Of a DNA stretch of 64,000 nucleotides, positions 36,204 through 45,520 are shown piece by piece. How positions within the stretch are numbered: the first letter of the stretch is position 1; each line of letters opens with the position of its first letter. Origin of the DNA: Alphaproteobacteria bacterium. GTDB taxonomy: Bacteria > Pseudomonadota > Alphaproteobacteria > Micavibrionales > Micavibrionaceae. The DNA lies in the NCBI GenBank assembly GCA_002690045.1, contig NZDE01000012.1, forward strand, positions 186,001 through 250,000, written 5' to 3'. Position numbers and translations under genes: made by a program. Below the pieces are notes generated by a model, which was not told where the DNA came from, did no database searches, and worked only from the letters and a program-made list of their open reading frames with translations.

Positions 36204-36950
36204 TTAAGGGCATTTCGGCTTAGGGCCTGAGGGCTTTTTCGGCGCGCCGCCATAATCATACAGCCCTTCATCCGCGATATAATCAGCAACACTGTTAAAC
36301 AGACCGATGATATTAGGCTGTTTTTGCGCGAGGTTTTTACGAATCATCGTCGAGGATAATTCCATCACTGGCGAATCGACCAAGTAAAATCCATTTTGCT
36401 TCGTGTATTTTGTACCCTTCACATGCATATCAACATTAAGGCCAGAATCTGTGATTGCCTTTGACTTTTTAACAGCCTCGATTTCCTCAGTAGACTGCGT
36501 GCGGTTCATAATCATGATAATGTGGTTTTTCACCATATCTTGCCACCCGCCCCATTTATGAAATTCGATAACATTATCAGAGCCCATCATCCAGACAAAT
36601 TCATGGTCAGGATAATCCGCGCGTAGGCGTTTGAGTGTTTCAGCCGTTTCAATAAAATCTTCGCCAGCAGGGATATATTGCTGTTCAATATCCGTTACCT
36701 TCATCCACGGCAAATGCGCTGTCATCAATCGCGACATTTCCATGCGGTGCGACAGATCCGCATAAATCTTTGGGTCTTTAAACGGGTTACGTGGCGCGAC
36801 CAACATCCATACTTCATCAGCCCCCATCGCTTCATAAGCTTTATGCGCAATGTGAAGATGCCCTTCATGCGGCGGGTTAAATGACCCTCCAAACAATACG
36901 ACACGCTTTTTAGTACTCGCCTTAGAAAAATTTGCGGCTAATGTGCTCAT
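36204..36950 (-). CDS. nadD: Nicotinate-nucleotide adenylyltransferase
   Basis: Forms nicotinate adenine dinucleotide from nicotinate mononucleotide and ATP in NAD synthesis. The nucleotidyltransferase motif GGSFNPPHEGHLHIA (residues 21-35) and the C-terminal SSTMIRKNL motif are present, with WMMGSDNVIEFHKW in the middle. The 248-residue form has N- and C-terminal extensions compared with E. coli NadD (213). Here it does not sit with rsfS/proA as in many proteobacteria but faces an NAD salvage block across a 141-base region. Confidence 0.95.
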   Translation of the reverse strand: MSTLAANFSKASTKKRVVLFGGSFNPPHEGHLHIAHKAYEAMGADEVWMLVAPRNPFKDPKIYADLSHRMEMSRLMTAHLPWMKVTDIEQQYIPAGEDFIETAETLKRLRADYPDHEFVWMMGSDNVIEFHKWGGWQDMVKNHIIMIMNRTQSTEEIEAVKKSKAITDSGLNVDMHVKGTKYTKQNGFYLVDSPVMELSSTMIRKNLAQKQPNIIGLFNSVADYIADEGLYDYGGAPKKPSGPKPKCP

Positions 36951-37008
36951 AACGCTAGTGACCCTATAGTAATTTTATGTATGGCCTTTTTTAGAAAAAA
37001 TATTCAGT

Positions 37009-37034
37009 TATGTCCAGTGTTTTTATTTGACATA
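37009..37034. promoter_or_regulatory. Inverted repeat in nadD/prs divergent region
   Basis: TATGTC (37009-37014) and GACATA (37029-37034), 14 bases apart, in the shared upstream region of nadD and the salvage genes. It could be an operator for an NAD-responsive repressor; the arms are short, so chance is possible. Confidence 0.35.
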
Positions 37035-37091
37035 GCGCGCCTCATTTTCTATAACCATATCAAATAATATAAATAATTTTTAGGGTTCAGG

Positions 37092-38162
37092 ATGAAAGTA
37101 ATACTCGGCAGCGCCGTAGCAATCGGCCTTCGCGACGCATTTAATACCGCCGCACAGCGCGGTGATTTCGACCTTATGGGGGCGAGCCTTTCCACTTTCC
37201 CAAGCAGCGAATCCTTTGCCGAAATTGTCCCTGCACAAAATGCTGATGATTTATCACTTTATGGTCAGGATGTGACCATCGTTCAATCGATGCGCGACCC
37301 AATAGATGTTAGCGCGATGCAGCTTATTTTCGCAGTTAAGAATGCTAAAGAGCTTGGTGCACGCAATATTATCGCTGCTGTACCATTCATGCCTTATAAC
37401 CGTCAAGACCGCGGCTTTGACGGGCGCTTTTGCTCTGTAGCATCAAAATATTATGCAGAAATGCTTAAAAATGCAGGTGCAACACAAATAATTAGCTCTG
37501 AAATGCATTCAAAAGCATCAGAACAGTTTTATATTGACGTTTTTGGCAAAGAAAACGTTGTTTTATTGAAGAATTCAACACTTTTTGCCGATGATTTACG
37601 CAACACGCTTGGCGATAAAGCCGTTATTGGCGCACCTGATGGCGCAGATAAACCCAAAGATGCAGGACAGCGCCGTGCCGCAGACCTTCGCCGCGTGATG
37701 AAGTTAAGCGAAACATTCAAAATCTGGAAAGCACATGCCGAAGGTGACGATGTTAACGCAACAAAAATCAACAAATTTGAAGGCCGCGTAAAAGGGCGCG
37801 ACTGCGTGATTATTGATGACCTGACCGATAGCGGCGGCACGCTGGTTAACGCGGCAACGCTGCTAAAGAAAAAAGGCGCAAAATCCGTCACTTGTTATTT
37901 GAGCCACGGCGTCTTGGTCGGCAATGCCGCCGAAAAATTATTAAGCACACAAAGCACCCTTGATGGTGAAGTGGCGATTGACCGCCTTGGTATTGTCAAC
38001 AGCATCCCAAGTGTTTCAGAGAAACGGGCGGCACTTATAAAGGCCGCGGCAACAGATGCCGCCCTTGCTGCGAAATGCCCAAATGTAGAAGAGCGGTTTG
38101 CCTTAATAGATTGTGGATCACAATATGTTGATGCCGTGAAGAAATTGAATTTAAAGTTATAG
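37092..38162 (+). CDS. Ribose-phosphate pyrophosphokinase-like enzyme
   Basis: PRPP-synthetase family: two phosphoribosyltransferase-fold halves, ATP-site region PFMPYNRQDRGFDGR (about 98-112) and PRPP-binding loop CVIIDDLTDSGGTL (about 236-249). At 356 residues it is longer than housekeeping Prs (about 310), with an insert around 195-225. Its place directly before nicotinate phosphoribosyltransferase and nicotinamidase suggests a dedicated PRPP supply for NAD salvage. A general prs may exist elsewhere. An ADP-ribose-pyrophosphate synthetase role, known for phage relatives, cannot be excluded by eye. Confidence 0.85.
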   Translation: MKVILGSAVAIGLRDAFNTAAQRGDFDLMGASLSTFPSSESFAEIVPAQNADDLSLYGQDVTIVQSMRDPIDVSAMQLIFAVKNAKELGARNIIAAVPFMPYNRQDRGFDGRFCSVASKYYAEMLKNAGATQIISSEMHSKASEQFYIDVFGKENVVLLKNSTLFADDLRNTLGDKAVIGAPDGADKPKDAGQRRAADLRRVMKLSETFKIWKAHAEGDDVNATKINKFEGRVKGRDCVIIDDLTDSGGTLVNAATLLKKKGAKSVTCYLSHGVLVGNAAEKLLSTQSTLDGEVAIDRLGIVNSIPSVSEKRAALIKAAATDAALAAKCPNVEERFALIDCGSQYVDAVKKLNLKL

Positions 38163-38191
38163 AGATTATTTGAGGAATAGAGGAGAAAACT

Positions 38192-39844
38192 ATGCCTTAT
38201 GTTGGAAGAGAAAATTACCCATATTATCAAGAAAAGCTTGCTGAACCATCCGCGCTTTGGTCTGATTTATATGCCCTAACCATGGCGCAGGCGCTGTGGG
38301 AAGATGGTCGCCACAATGCACAAGCGACATTCCACGGCTTCATTCGTACCGCACCATATAGCGGCCAATATCTTTTGACAGCTGGTCAGAATGTAGTCTT
38401 TGAATGGCTTGATAAAAACTGGAAGTTTGATGACGCCGACATTTATACTTTGGCGAAGAAAACCATCACAGGTCCAGACGGTAAAGAACACAAATTATTC
38501 AAACCAGAATTCCTAGAGATGCTGAAAAATGCACAGCTAGAGTTGACCATCGATGCGATGCCAGAAGGCGAGCTTGCCTTCCCTGCTGAACCTATATTCC
38601 GCGTGAACGGCCCACTATGGCAAGGCCTAATGGTTGAAGCAGCCATTTTGAACACGGTGAACTCACAATCAAACTTTGCAACATATGCGTCACATTTGAA
38701 AACCGCAGCAGGCGGCGCACCAATTTTGGAATTCGGCCTACGTCGTGCGCAAGCCGTTGGCGGCCTATCATCTAGCCGCGGCGCATATGTCGGCGGCGCA
38801 GATATTTCATCTAACGTTTGGGCGGAACGCTGCTATGACATCCCAACCAAAGGCACAATGGCACATGCCTTTATTATGTGTTATGAAGACGAATTAACTG
38901 CCTTCAAAGCATGGGCTAATGGCATGCCTTATAATGGCATCTTCCTTGTCGATACATACAACACATTGCAAGGCGTCGAAAATGCGATCAAAATTTGCAA
39001 AGATAACGACCTTAACCTGTCCGGTATTCGCCTAGATTCAGGTGACTTGTCTTACCTATCCAAAGAAGCGCGCAAACTGCTTGATGCTGCAGGCTTTACG
39101 GACGCAAAAATCACGGCATCTAACGACCTAGACCGCGCAACAATCAATGCCCTGAAACAAGATGGCGCGAAGATTGATTATTGGACGGTCGGCACAGCCT
39201 TGGTCACAGCAAAAGAGCAACCTGGCCTTGGTGGCGTCTATAAAATCGGCGCTGTGTTTGATGAAAAAATCACCGCAGCAGAAATCGATGCGATGCGTGA
39301 GGCCGTCAAAAAAGGTAAAAAATCACCTGACGAAATCCGCAAACATGCACGCGAACTTATGAAGCTGTCTGGCGATGCGATTAAGATGAGCTATCCAGGT
39401 GAATTAGACGTTGTGCGCTATCTTAAGAGCACCGAAAACGGCGTACTTTATTTTGATGGCGGTACAATCCTGTCAAATTGGCAGAAAGCGCCCATCAAGT
39501 ACAAAGACCCAAGCGATGAGTTTTCAGGCATATTGACACGTGATATAACATCAATTCAGCGTGACAACCACACAATGTCAAAAGACTTTGCCAAAGGCAC
39601 ACAAGCTTACCACCCATTACAGCGATTCTTCACCACTGGTAAACTGGTTGGTAACATTGAAACAGTGCACCAAGGGCGCGAACGTGGCTTGCAGCGCATG
39701 GCGATGTTAGAAGAAAGCCATAAACGTCAACTTAACCCACACAGATATGTGGTTGGCGCAGAAGAAGAGTTAAATGACCGCCAAGCAAAAATGGCGCGTA
39801 AATTACGCAACACTTCAAGCGTTAGCGCGGCGCAGCTTGGTTAA
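38192..39844 (+). CDS. pncB: Nicotinate phosphoribosyltransferase
   Basis: Converts nicotinate and PRPP to nicotinate mononucleotide. Family landmarks: SDLYALTMAQALWEDG near the N-terminus, EFGLRRAQAVGGLSSSRGAY, the IPTKGTMAHAFIM histidine region, FLVDTYNT, IRLDSGDLSYLSKEAR and the SNDLDRATI segment. At 550 residues it is longer than most PncB enzymes (400-490), with an extra C-terminal part of about 90 residues. AGGAG lies 10 bases upstream. It sits between the PRPP-synthetase-like gene and nicotinamidase. Confidence 0.94.
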   Translation: MPYVGRENYPYYQEKLAEPSALWSDLYALTMAQALWEDGRHNAQATFHGFIRTAPYSGQYLLTAGQNVVFEWLDKNWKFDDADIYTLAKKTITGPDGKEHKLFKPEFLEMLKNAQLELTIDAMPEGELAFPAEPIFRVNGPLWQGLMVEAAILNTVNSQSNFATYASHLKTAAGGAPILEFGLRRAQAVGGLSSSRGAYVGGADISSNVWAERCYDIPTKGTMAHAFIMCYEDELTAFKAWANGMPYNGIFLVDTYNTLQGVENAIKICKDNDLNLSGIRLDSGDLSYLSKEARKLLDAAGFTDAKITASNDLDRATINALKQDGAKIDYWTVGTALVTAKEQPGLGGVYKIGAVFDEKITAAEIDAMREAVKKGKKSPDEIRKHARELMKLSGDAIKMSYPGELDVVRYLKSTENGVLYFDGGTILSNWQKAPIKYKDPSDEFSGILTRDITSIQRDNHTMSKDFAKGTQAYHPLQRFFTTGKLVGNIETVHQGRERGLQRMAMLEESHKRQLNPHRYVVGAEEELNDRQAKMARKLRNTSSVSAAQLG

Positions 39845-39885
39845 ACAGTATATTTGAATTATTTAAGATTGAATGGAGAATTATG

Positions 39886-40566
39886 ATGAGTAAAACATGG
39901 AAAGCTGCAAGCAATGTAGCGCTTCTAAACGTTGATCCACAAGACACGTTCTGCCCAAATGGCGGCCTTGCCGTTGAAGGCGGCGATGAAATCATACCCG
40001 TGATTAACAGTCTACGCGCACATTTTGAAAAAGTTTATTGGTCACAAGATTACCACCCAGATAACCACATATCCTTTGCATCAACACATGGTAAAGAGCC
40101 ATTTACATTGATTAAAGCGCCATATGGCGACCAAGTTTTATGGCCTGACCACGGTAAAGCCAGCGCAACAGATGGCACCGGCGCACAGTTCCATAAAGAT
40201 CTGGTTTTCAAGCCTACAGACAAAATCATTCAAAAAGGCACTAATGTGAACATAGATTCCTACTCCGCCTTTTTGGAAAATGATAAGAAAACACCACCAC
40301 GCTTTGCAAATGGCAACAGCCTTGCAGAAGAATTACGCATAGATGGCGTTGATACATTAATCATCACAGGCCTCGCTCTTGATTATTGCGTTGGTGACAC
40401 AGCACTTGATGCGTTAACGGAAAAATTCAACGTGATTGTTATTGAAGATGCAACGCGTTCAATTACGCCAGAGGGCCGCCTAAACAAGATTGCCTCTATT
40501 ATTGAGGCTGGCGGCATTGTGTGTAACAGCACAGCGCTAAACAATCTGCCAAATTTGAAGGCATAG
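39886..40566 (+). CDS. pncA: Nicotinamidase
   Basis: Deamidates nicotinamide to nicotinate, feeding the upstream phosphoribosyltransferase. Isochorismatase-fold hydrolase with the Asp-Lys-Cys triad visible: aspartate in NVDPQDTFCPNGGLAVEGG, lysine in IIQKGTN, and the nucleophilic cysteine in GLALDYCVGDTALDA. The metal-site DYHPDNHISFA segment is also present. Two adjacent ATGs (39883, 39886) follow GGAG; the second has the better spacing. 226 residues. Last gene of the rightward salvage operon, followed by a strong terminator. Confidence 0.95.
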   Translation: MSKTWKAASNVALLNVDPQDTFCPNGGLAVEGGDEIIPVINSLRAHFEKVYWSQDYHPDNHISFASTHGKEPFTLIKAPYGDQVLWPDHGKASATDGTGAQFHKDLVFKPTDKIIQKGTNVNIDSYSAFLENDKKTPPRFANGNSLAEELRIDGVDTLIITGLALDYCVGDTALDALTEKFNVIVIEDATRSITPEGRLNKIASIIEAGGIVCNSTALNNLPNLKA

Positions 40567-40602
40567 TTCGAATAAAAAAATATTTCGGGAGTTATATTTT
40601 TT

Positions 40603-40637
40603 GCACCGCCAGACCTTAAGGGTTTGGCGGTGTTTTT
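40603..40637 (+). terminator. Terminator of the NAD salvage operon
   Basis: CACCGCCA (40603-40610) pairs with TGGCGGTG (40624-40631), followed by TTTTTT. It ends at the stop of the convergent pncC gene. Confidence 0.9.
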
Positions 40638-41275
40638 TATGTATGCGCCAGAACTTTAGGCGCGTGCATAGATTGAAGCGGCGCATCATTACCAAAGTTC
40701 GGTATGCGGTGAATAGCCGTTGAAGTAGCGGGCACAATATGATTTTTACACGCTAGCTGGAATAGATAATCAACGCTTTGCGCGATGGTTTGCTGCTGCA
40801 CCTCAACGCGCGTACCTTCAAATTTATGTTGATAGACATTAATGTCCATATCAGATGCATTGCGCCCATTAAAAGCGGTGGCGAGCGCAATAAAAACTTT
40901 ACCGGCCTCGCTCTCATCGGCAAACCCGTTGGGGGAACCCGCATATCCTGTTACCGCAATGGCAATATCCGCTGCCGTACCCTTACACGGCGCTGTCTTT
41001 TCAAGTGCGCCGCGCGCCATATAATGGGCGACCTGTGCGCTAACCGCCGAAAAGCGGTCAATTACTTGGCGCGGTACACCCAACATATTGACCTTCATGT
41101 CATCATTATAAACAGAAAACCCGCCAACAATCGTGTCCGATACGCGCGGCATCTTTACAATTTCAGCCCCTATGCCGCCGCAGGTCAAAGACTCCGCCGT
41201 GACAATGCGTTTATCTTCCCTGAACAAAGCATCAACGGCTTGACGTAATTTTGATCTAGTCTCTTCGCCGCTCAT
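40637..41275 (-). CDS. pncC: CinA C-terminal domain / nicotinamide-nucleotide amidohydrolase
   Basis: PncC-type NMN deamidase domain, which recycles nicotinamide mononucleotide to nicotinate mononucleotide. It has the family pattern VTAESLTCGGIGAEIV with the catalytic serine (about residues 24-39), VGGFSVYNDDMKVNMLGV, FSAVSAQVAHYMARGALE and the IAVTGYAGS loop. The C-terminal 40 residues extend past the usual domain. Its neighbours are the NAD salvage genes, which supports the role. It follows a related but degenerate gene by 9 bases in the same direction. Confidence 0.87.
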   Translation of the reverse strand: MSGEETRSKLRQAVDALFREDKRIVTAESLTCGGIGAEIVKMPRVSDTIVGGFSVYNDDMKVNMLGVPRQVIDRFSAVSAQVAHYMARGALEKTAPCKGTAADIAIAVTGYAGSPNGFADESEAGKVFIALATAFNGRNASDMDINVYQHKFEGTRVEVQQQTIAQSVDYLFQLACKNHIVPATSTAIHRIPNFGNDAPLQSMHAPKVLAHT

Positions 41276-41284
41276 CTTCCCCTC

Positions 41285-41815
41285 TTATGCTACACGATTA
41301 ATTTCTGGACATGGTAATTTTTGCACGGGCACCACATGCGCCGGTGCCACATATCCACGGCACGCATAGTTAAACAAAATATTTGCTGTTTCCACTGCCG
41401 CTTGCTGCGCCACATCTGATTCACTGCGTGGATATTGATATACATTTATGTCTGGATTACGCGCATAACCCTTTTCACTTGAACGTGCAAAAGCAATATA
41501 GATATTTTGCACATCCGCTGTTAATGCCAAGCCAAGCTTTTTGCGCGCTGATGAATCAATTATATCTTGATTATACGCATAGCGCGCCATGAAATAAGAT
41601 GCTTCGGCACTACCAACACCAAATCTATTCATAACTGTCTGTGGTACCTGAATATCTTCAACATTCTGCAGAACATTACTCGACGGCAATCTATGCGCAT
41701 TGGTGGCCGCTATCACACGCCCATCCGTCAGCACATCCGCAACGAATACTTTTGTCTCTTGCGCATGCAAGTCCAATGATGCTGTATAAAAATAAAATGC
41801 CAGATTTCCCGACAT
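41285..41815 (-). CDS. Degenerate PncC paralogue, 176 aa
   Basis: It has the same overall plan as the PncC protein encoded next to it. Shared features include a sequence with NRFGVGSAEASYFMARYA matching DRFSAVSAQVAHYMARGA, a DINVYQ strand in both (DINVYQYP and DINVYQHK), and LFNYACRGYVAPA matching LFQLACKNHIVPA. The N-terminal catalytic serine motif and the TG-Y-AG loop are missing, so it is probably not a deamidase. It may be a partner subunit or a decaying copy. The start is the ATG with GGGGGCGG ahead. It lies 9 bases before pncC. Confidence 0.7.
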   Translation of the reverse strand: MSGNLAFYFYTASLDLHAQETKVFVADVLTDGRVIAATNAHRLPSSNVLQNVEDIQVPQTVMNRFGVGSAEASYFMARYAYNQDIIDSSARKKLGLALTADVQNIYIAFARSSEKGYARNPDINVYQYPRSESDVAQQAAVETANILFNYACRGYVAPAHVVPVQKLPCPEINRVA

Positions 41816-41933
41816 GACCGCCCCCAATAGCCTTCACTACCATATAACAGCCATTATCCTATATATTTATTACGATTTTGTCAAAAAAATAGTTTTTATC
41901 AAACAAAATTATACACTTATTTGAAATAATATT

Positions 41934-42581
41934 TTAAATTCTGCGCCAATCTTTAGCAAAACGCAACAGATAAAACAGCGCCAGAACACCCGCCATCGTG
42001 AACCAGAATATCGCATATGATTTATGTTTGTTTCGAAGTTCAGGCTTCGTGGAAGCGCCTTCAACAATATGCGCAATCTGCTGATTACTTTCCGCCCACA
42101 GCATGTAAGGCATATGCTTTACCCCATCCTGCGGCTTGCGTATCGTTACAACAAAGGTAAAGTCTTGGCCATCAAACGGCTTTAAAGCATTTTCCGTTTG
42201 CGTTTTGATCGTGTATGGAATGAGCCCAAGGTCAAGCGGCACAGATAGCTGATTATCAATCGCGAAATTCGCCCTGACGTTATAACTAGGCACACCATTT
42301 AACGGCGCACCCGTTTCAAAACGCAAAGCATCCGTTTTGAGCGCGCCACTGACCATACCGCGATAGACCGTGCCTTCTGCCATTTCAGCATATACCTTAT
42401 CAACGTTATTCGCCGTGATTATGGCGTCTTCTAATGGCTTATCATATTCAAAATCAATTGAGGCAATGAGCGCGCTCTTCCATGCAAGGCGCTCAACCTG
42501 CCAAAACCCCATTTTTAAAAGCACAGCTATTGCCAAAATTGTAAAAAGCGTTGCCCAAATTGGTTTTTTATTCTGTTGCAT
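41934..42581 (-). CDS. SURF1 family cytochrome oxidase assembly protein
   Basis: Inner-membrane protein needed for haem a insertion into cytochrome c oxidase. It has the family layout: N-terminal membrane helix (about residues 8-24) followed by GFWQVERLAWKSALIA, a periplasmic beta-rich domain, and a C-terminal helix (about 188-207) after HKSYAIFWF. 215 residues, normal to slightly short. It lies 10 kb from coxB-coxA rather than beside them, and stands alone between the PncC pair and thyA. Confidence 0.88.
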   Translation of the reverse strand: MQQNKKPIWATLFTILAIAVLLKMGFWQVERLAWKSALIASIDFEYDKPLEDAIITANNVDKVYAEMAEGTVYRGMVSGALKTDALRFETGAPLNGVPSYNVRANFAIDNQLSVPLDLGLIPYTIKTQTENALKPFDGQDFTFVVTIRKPQDGVKHMPYMLWAESNQQIAHIVEGASTKPELRNKHKSYAIFWFTMAGVLALFYLLRFAKDWRRI

Positions 42582-42686
42582 TGATAAATTCCTGTGAGTC
42601 CGTCATGCGGCGAGTATAGACCATGAGCCGCTTAGCCCCTAGAATTATATAAGGCGTGTAATAAAACGATAGAGGATAATAAACCC

Positions 42687-43538
42687 ATGAAGCAATATTT
42701 AGATTTATGTAGGCGGATTGTTGATGAAGGCCATTGGGTTGAAAACAAACGCACCGGCATACGCTGCCTAACGGTCATTAATGCAGACCTTGAATATGAT
42801 GTTGCCAACAATAAATTCCCACTTATCACGACGCGTAAAAGCTATTTTAAGGCGGCGATTGCTGAATTGCTTGGCTATCTACGTGGGTACGATAATGCGG
42901 CAGACTTTCGCGCGATTGGCTGTAAAACATGGGATGCCAATGCGAATTTAAATGATGCGTGGCTCAATAACCCACACCGCAAAGGCGAAGATGATATGGG
43001 GCGTGTTTATGGTGTGCAGGGCCGTTCATGGCAAAAGCCTGATGGTACAACACTCGATCAATTAAAAAAGATTATCGACAACCTATCTAAAGGCATTGAT
43101 GACCGCGGGGAAATTTTAACATTTTATAACCCCGGTGAATTTGAACTTGGTTGTCTACGTCCATGTATGCATACACACACATTTTCACTACTCGGTGATA
43201 CGCTCTATTTAACCAGCTATCAGCGCAGCTGTGATGTACCGCTCGGTCTTAACTTCAACCAGATACAATGCTTCGTTCTGCTTGCCCTGATGGCACAGAT
43301 TACAGGATACAAAGCGGGCAAGGCGTATCACAAAATTGTCAATGCGCATATCTATGAAAACCAATTAGAGCTAATGCGTGATGTACAGTTAAAACGTGAG
43401 CCATTCCCAGAACCAAAGCTACATATTAATCCTGACATCAAGTCCTTAGAAGATATTGAAACTTGGGTCAGCACGAATGACTTCTCGATCGAAGGCTATG
43501 AATGCCACGAGCCGATTAAATATCCGTTCGCTGTATAA
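42687..43538 (+). CDS. thyA: Thymidylate synthase
   Basis: Methylates dUMP to dTMP using methylene-tetrahydrofolate. The catalytic cysteine is in [14 protein letters not shown], followed by the [13 protein letters not shown] substrate-binding motif and the [13 protein letters not shown] segment near the C-terminus. 283 residues, slightly longer than E. coli ThyA (264). GAGG lies about 10 bases upstream. folA follows 12 bases later, a classic pair because ThyA produces dihydrofolate that FolA reduces. Confidence 0.96.
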   Translation: MKQYLDLCRRIVDEGHWVENKRTGIRCLTVINADLEYDVANNKFPLITTRKSYFKAAIAELLGYLRGYDNAADFRAIGCKTWDANANLNDAWLNNPHRKGEDDMGRVYGVQGRSWQKPDGTTLDQLKKIIDNLSKGIDDRGEILTFYNPGEFELGCLRPCMHTHTFSLLGDTLYLTSYQRSCDVPLGLNFNQIQCFVLLALMAQITGYKAGKAYHKIVNAHIYENQLELMRDVQLKREPFPEPKLHINPDIKSLEDIETWVSTNDFSIEGYECHEPIKYPFAV

Positions 43539-43550
43539 GGGTATTACTTG

Positions 43551-44069
43551 ATGGGTTTATGTTCGATCATCGCTGCCGTTGCTGAAAATGGTGTTATCGG
43601 GAAGGATAACGACCTTATTTGGTACATTCCCGAAGATTTAAAATATTTCAAATCGACAACTAGCGGCAAGCCTGTGGTGATGGGACGCAAAACATTTGAG
43701 TCCATAGTGGATCGTATCGGAAAGCCACTCCCCGGTCGGCGCAACATTATCATCACCCGCCAAAGTGATTATGACGGCCTTGGCGCAGATATATGTCCTG
43801 ATATCGCCACCGCCCTATTCACCGCCAAGCAGGCCGCAAATGGTGATGATGTCTTCGTCCTTGGCGGCGCGCAGATTTATGCCGAAACAATTAATTTATG
43901 TGACCGCCTTTATATCACAGAAGTCCATCAAAGCTATGAGGGGGACAGCACATTCCCCACCATCGATAAAACCATCTGGCAAGAGACTAGCCGCGAAAAA
44001 CATAAAGGGGACGCCGATAAAGACATCCCCGATTATAGTTTTGTGATTTATGATCGCTATACGGATTAA
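43551..44069 (+). CDS. folA: Dihydrofolate reductase
   Basis: NADPH-dependent reduction of dihydrofolate to tetrahydrofolate. Signature IIAAVAENGVIGKDNDLIWYIPEDLKYFK split across the N-terminus, VMGRKTFESI (NADPH site), PGRRNIIITR and VLGGAQIYAE. The start is the ATG at 43551; a TTG just before it is less likely. 172 residues, normal. Downstream partner of thyA. The stop overlaps the convergent gene by 4 bases. Confidence 0.96.
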   Translation: MGLCSIIAAVAENGVIGKDNDLIWYIPEDLKYFKSTTSGKPVVMGRKTFESIVDRIGKPLPGRRNIIITRQSDYDGLGADICPDIATALFTAKQAANGDDVFVLGGAQIYAETINLCDRLYITEVHQSYEGDSTFPTIDKTIWQETSREKHKGDADKDIPDYSFVIYDRYTD

Positions 44070-44713
44070 ACGATCAACGCTTTAGGCGTTTTGTCTGATT
44101 TCGGCTTTCCCGCCTGAACTTCTGCTAAAGTCTCATATAGATCAAGTTCTAACGAGTCCCAATCCGCTTCTTGCTTATCTACAGCCGCAATATTGAACGA
44201 TAAACTCGCCGCATTCTTATCACTCAATCGCCCCGCAGTCAGGCCATATCCAAGTCCAAGCCCAAGAATAAGCAAACCACCAGTAACCGCACCGCCAGTG
44301 ACAATTGCCGTTGCACCGCCACCCACACCAAGGCCATTTTCAAGATAAGCCCCAACTTTATATACCGCTAAAGACTTGCCTAACGCTTTATTAGTCGATA
44401 AATCCGTCAACGCATAGCCACGTTCATTCAGTGCGTTTTGGTATTGCTGAAAAGCCTTGTTATCTTTCACCTGCTCAACAGTTAGTGCGCCAACATCTTT
44501 AGTTAGCATACCAAAACCATTTTTGACAAAGCCCAATAGATCATCAGATCCGCCAACGGATTTTTTAAGACGCATCGGGTCACTCGGCGCACCATTAAGG
44601 CGCAAGTCATCACTTAATGTATTGAATATTTTTGTCAGCAGCTTATCTGCTGCGGCTTCCTGTTTAGCACGTTTGATTGCCGCGCGCTCTTCTTTGCTCT
44701 TAAAAAAGGCCAT
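44066..44713 (-). CDS. Hypothetical protein with glycine-rich hydrophobic segment, 215 aa
   Basis: Unknown. GGGAG lies before the chosen ATG (MAFFKSKEERAAIKR). A charged, lysine-rich N-terminal helix is followed by a mainly helical region and then a strongly glycine-rich hydrophobic stretch (about residues 128-158) that could insert in membranes as a glycine-zipper hairpin. An acidic C-terminus follows. No family recognised. It is alone between folA (convergent) and the glycerophosphodiesterase gene, which lies 63 bases downstream of no obvious terminator. Confidence 0.65.
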   Translation of the reverse strand: MAFFKSKEERAAIKRAKQEAAADKLLTKIFNTLSDDLRLNGAPSDPMRLKKSVGGSDDLLGFVKNGFGMLTKDVGALTVEQVKDNKAFQQYQNALNERGYALTDLSTNKALGKSLAVYKVGAYLENGLGVGGGATAIVTGGAVTGGLLILGLGLGYGLTAGRLSDKNAASLSFNIAAVDKQEADWDSLELDLYETLAEVQAGKPKSDKTPKALIV

Positions 44714-44776
44714 ATTCTGCTCTCCCATATATAATATGGAATTGTTCTAGCAGTCAGCTCAAATTATGTCAATAAA

Positions 44777-45520
44777 TTAGTGTGCTTTTGGCAAGTTCTC
44801 TTCAATGACGTCAGGGCAATCGCTGAAGAAGCCATCAACGCCCAAATTTACAAGGCGGCGCGCCTTCATTGGGTCATTAACCGTATAGCAAACAAGCGGC
44901 AGCTCCAGGTCAAGTAATTCTTCAATGGCGCTTTCTTCGGTATCCGCATCAAAATTAATGGTTTTGGGGTCGAAAAATTCAACAAGATCACGCAGATTTT
45001 CTGGCAAGTCTTTTTCAAGTAGCAACCCACGTGCCCAGTCCCCCGCCATATCATAGGCGACCTCAAGCGAAACATGAGAGAAGCTAGAGATCAGCAAGTT
45101 GCTATGATTATCCCAGCTTGACGCTAAGGCGTCGAGCGCAACTTCAGCGGTTTCTTTTTCGCGGCCTGGGCAGGGTTTAATCTCCATATTAAAGCCCAGA
45201 TCACGCTCATAGATAACATCGAGCGCCTCTTCCAAAGTAGGGATTTTTACGCCCGCGAAGCTTTCGCCATACCAGCTACCCGCTTCTAACTGTCTAATAT
45301 CCTCATAGGTCATTTCAGCGACAGGACCAGAACCATTCGTCGTGCGCTCCAATGTATCATCATGGAAAATGATTGGCACTTGGTCTTTGGTTAGCTTTAC
45401 ATCAAGCTCTACCCACTTCACGCCAATATCAGCGGCGGTATGAATGGATTCCAATGTATTTTCCGGCGCATAAGATTTTGCACCTCGATGCCCGATTACG
45501 CGTGGAAGATATAAAGCCAT
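44777..45520 (-). CDS. ugpQ: Glycerophosphodiester phosphodiesterase
   Basis: Hydrolyses glycerophosphodiesters to glycerol-3-phosphate and alcohol. TIM-barrel GDPD domain with IGHRGAKSYAPENTLESI (residues 9-26), the metal-binding ELDVKLTKDQVPIIFHDDTL strand, the NMEIKPCPG segment and the C-terminal VDGFFSDCPD. No signal peptide, so a cytoplasmic UgpQ-type enzyme rather than periplasmic GlpQ. 247 residues, normal for UgpQ. Ribosome site not obvious. Confidence 0.92.
   Translation of the reverse strand: MALYLPRVIGHRGAKSYAPENTLESIHTAADIGVKWVELDVKLTKDQVPIIFHDDTLERTTNGSGPVAEMTYEDIRQLEAGSWYGESFAGVKIPTLEEALDVIYERDLGFNMEIKPCPGREKETAEVALDALASSWDNHSNLLISSFSHVSLEVAYDMAGDWARGLLLEKDLPENLRDLVEFFDPKTINFDADTEESAIEELLDLELPLVCYTVNDPMKARRLVNLGVDGFFSDCPDVIEENLPKAH

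Noticed and set aside
36204-40566. NAD locus as a phage-type NAD reconstitution or defence system
   Set aside because: Contents (nadD, pncB, pncA, pncC) are standard bacterial salvage enzymes, no phage genes are nearby, and the phosphoribosyltransferase has nicotinate-type motifs.
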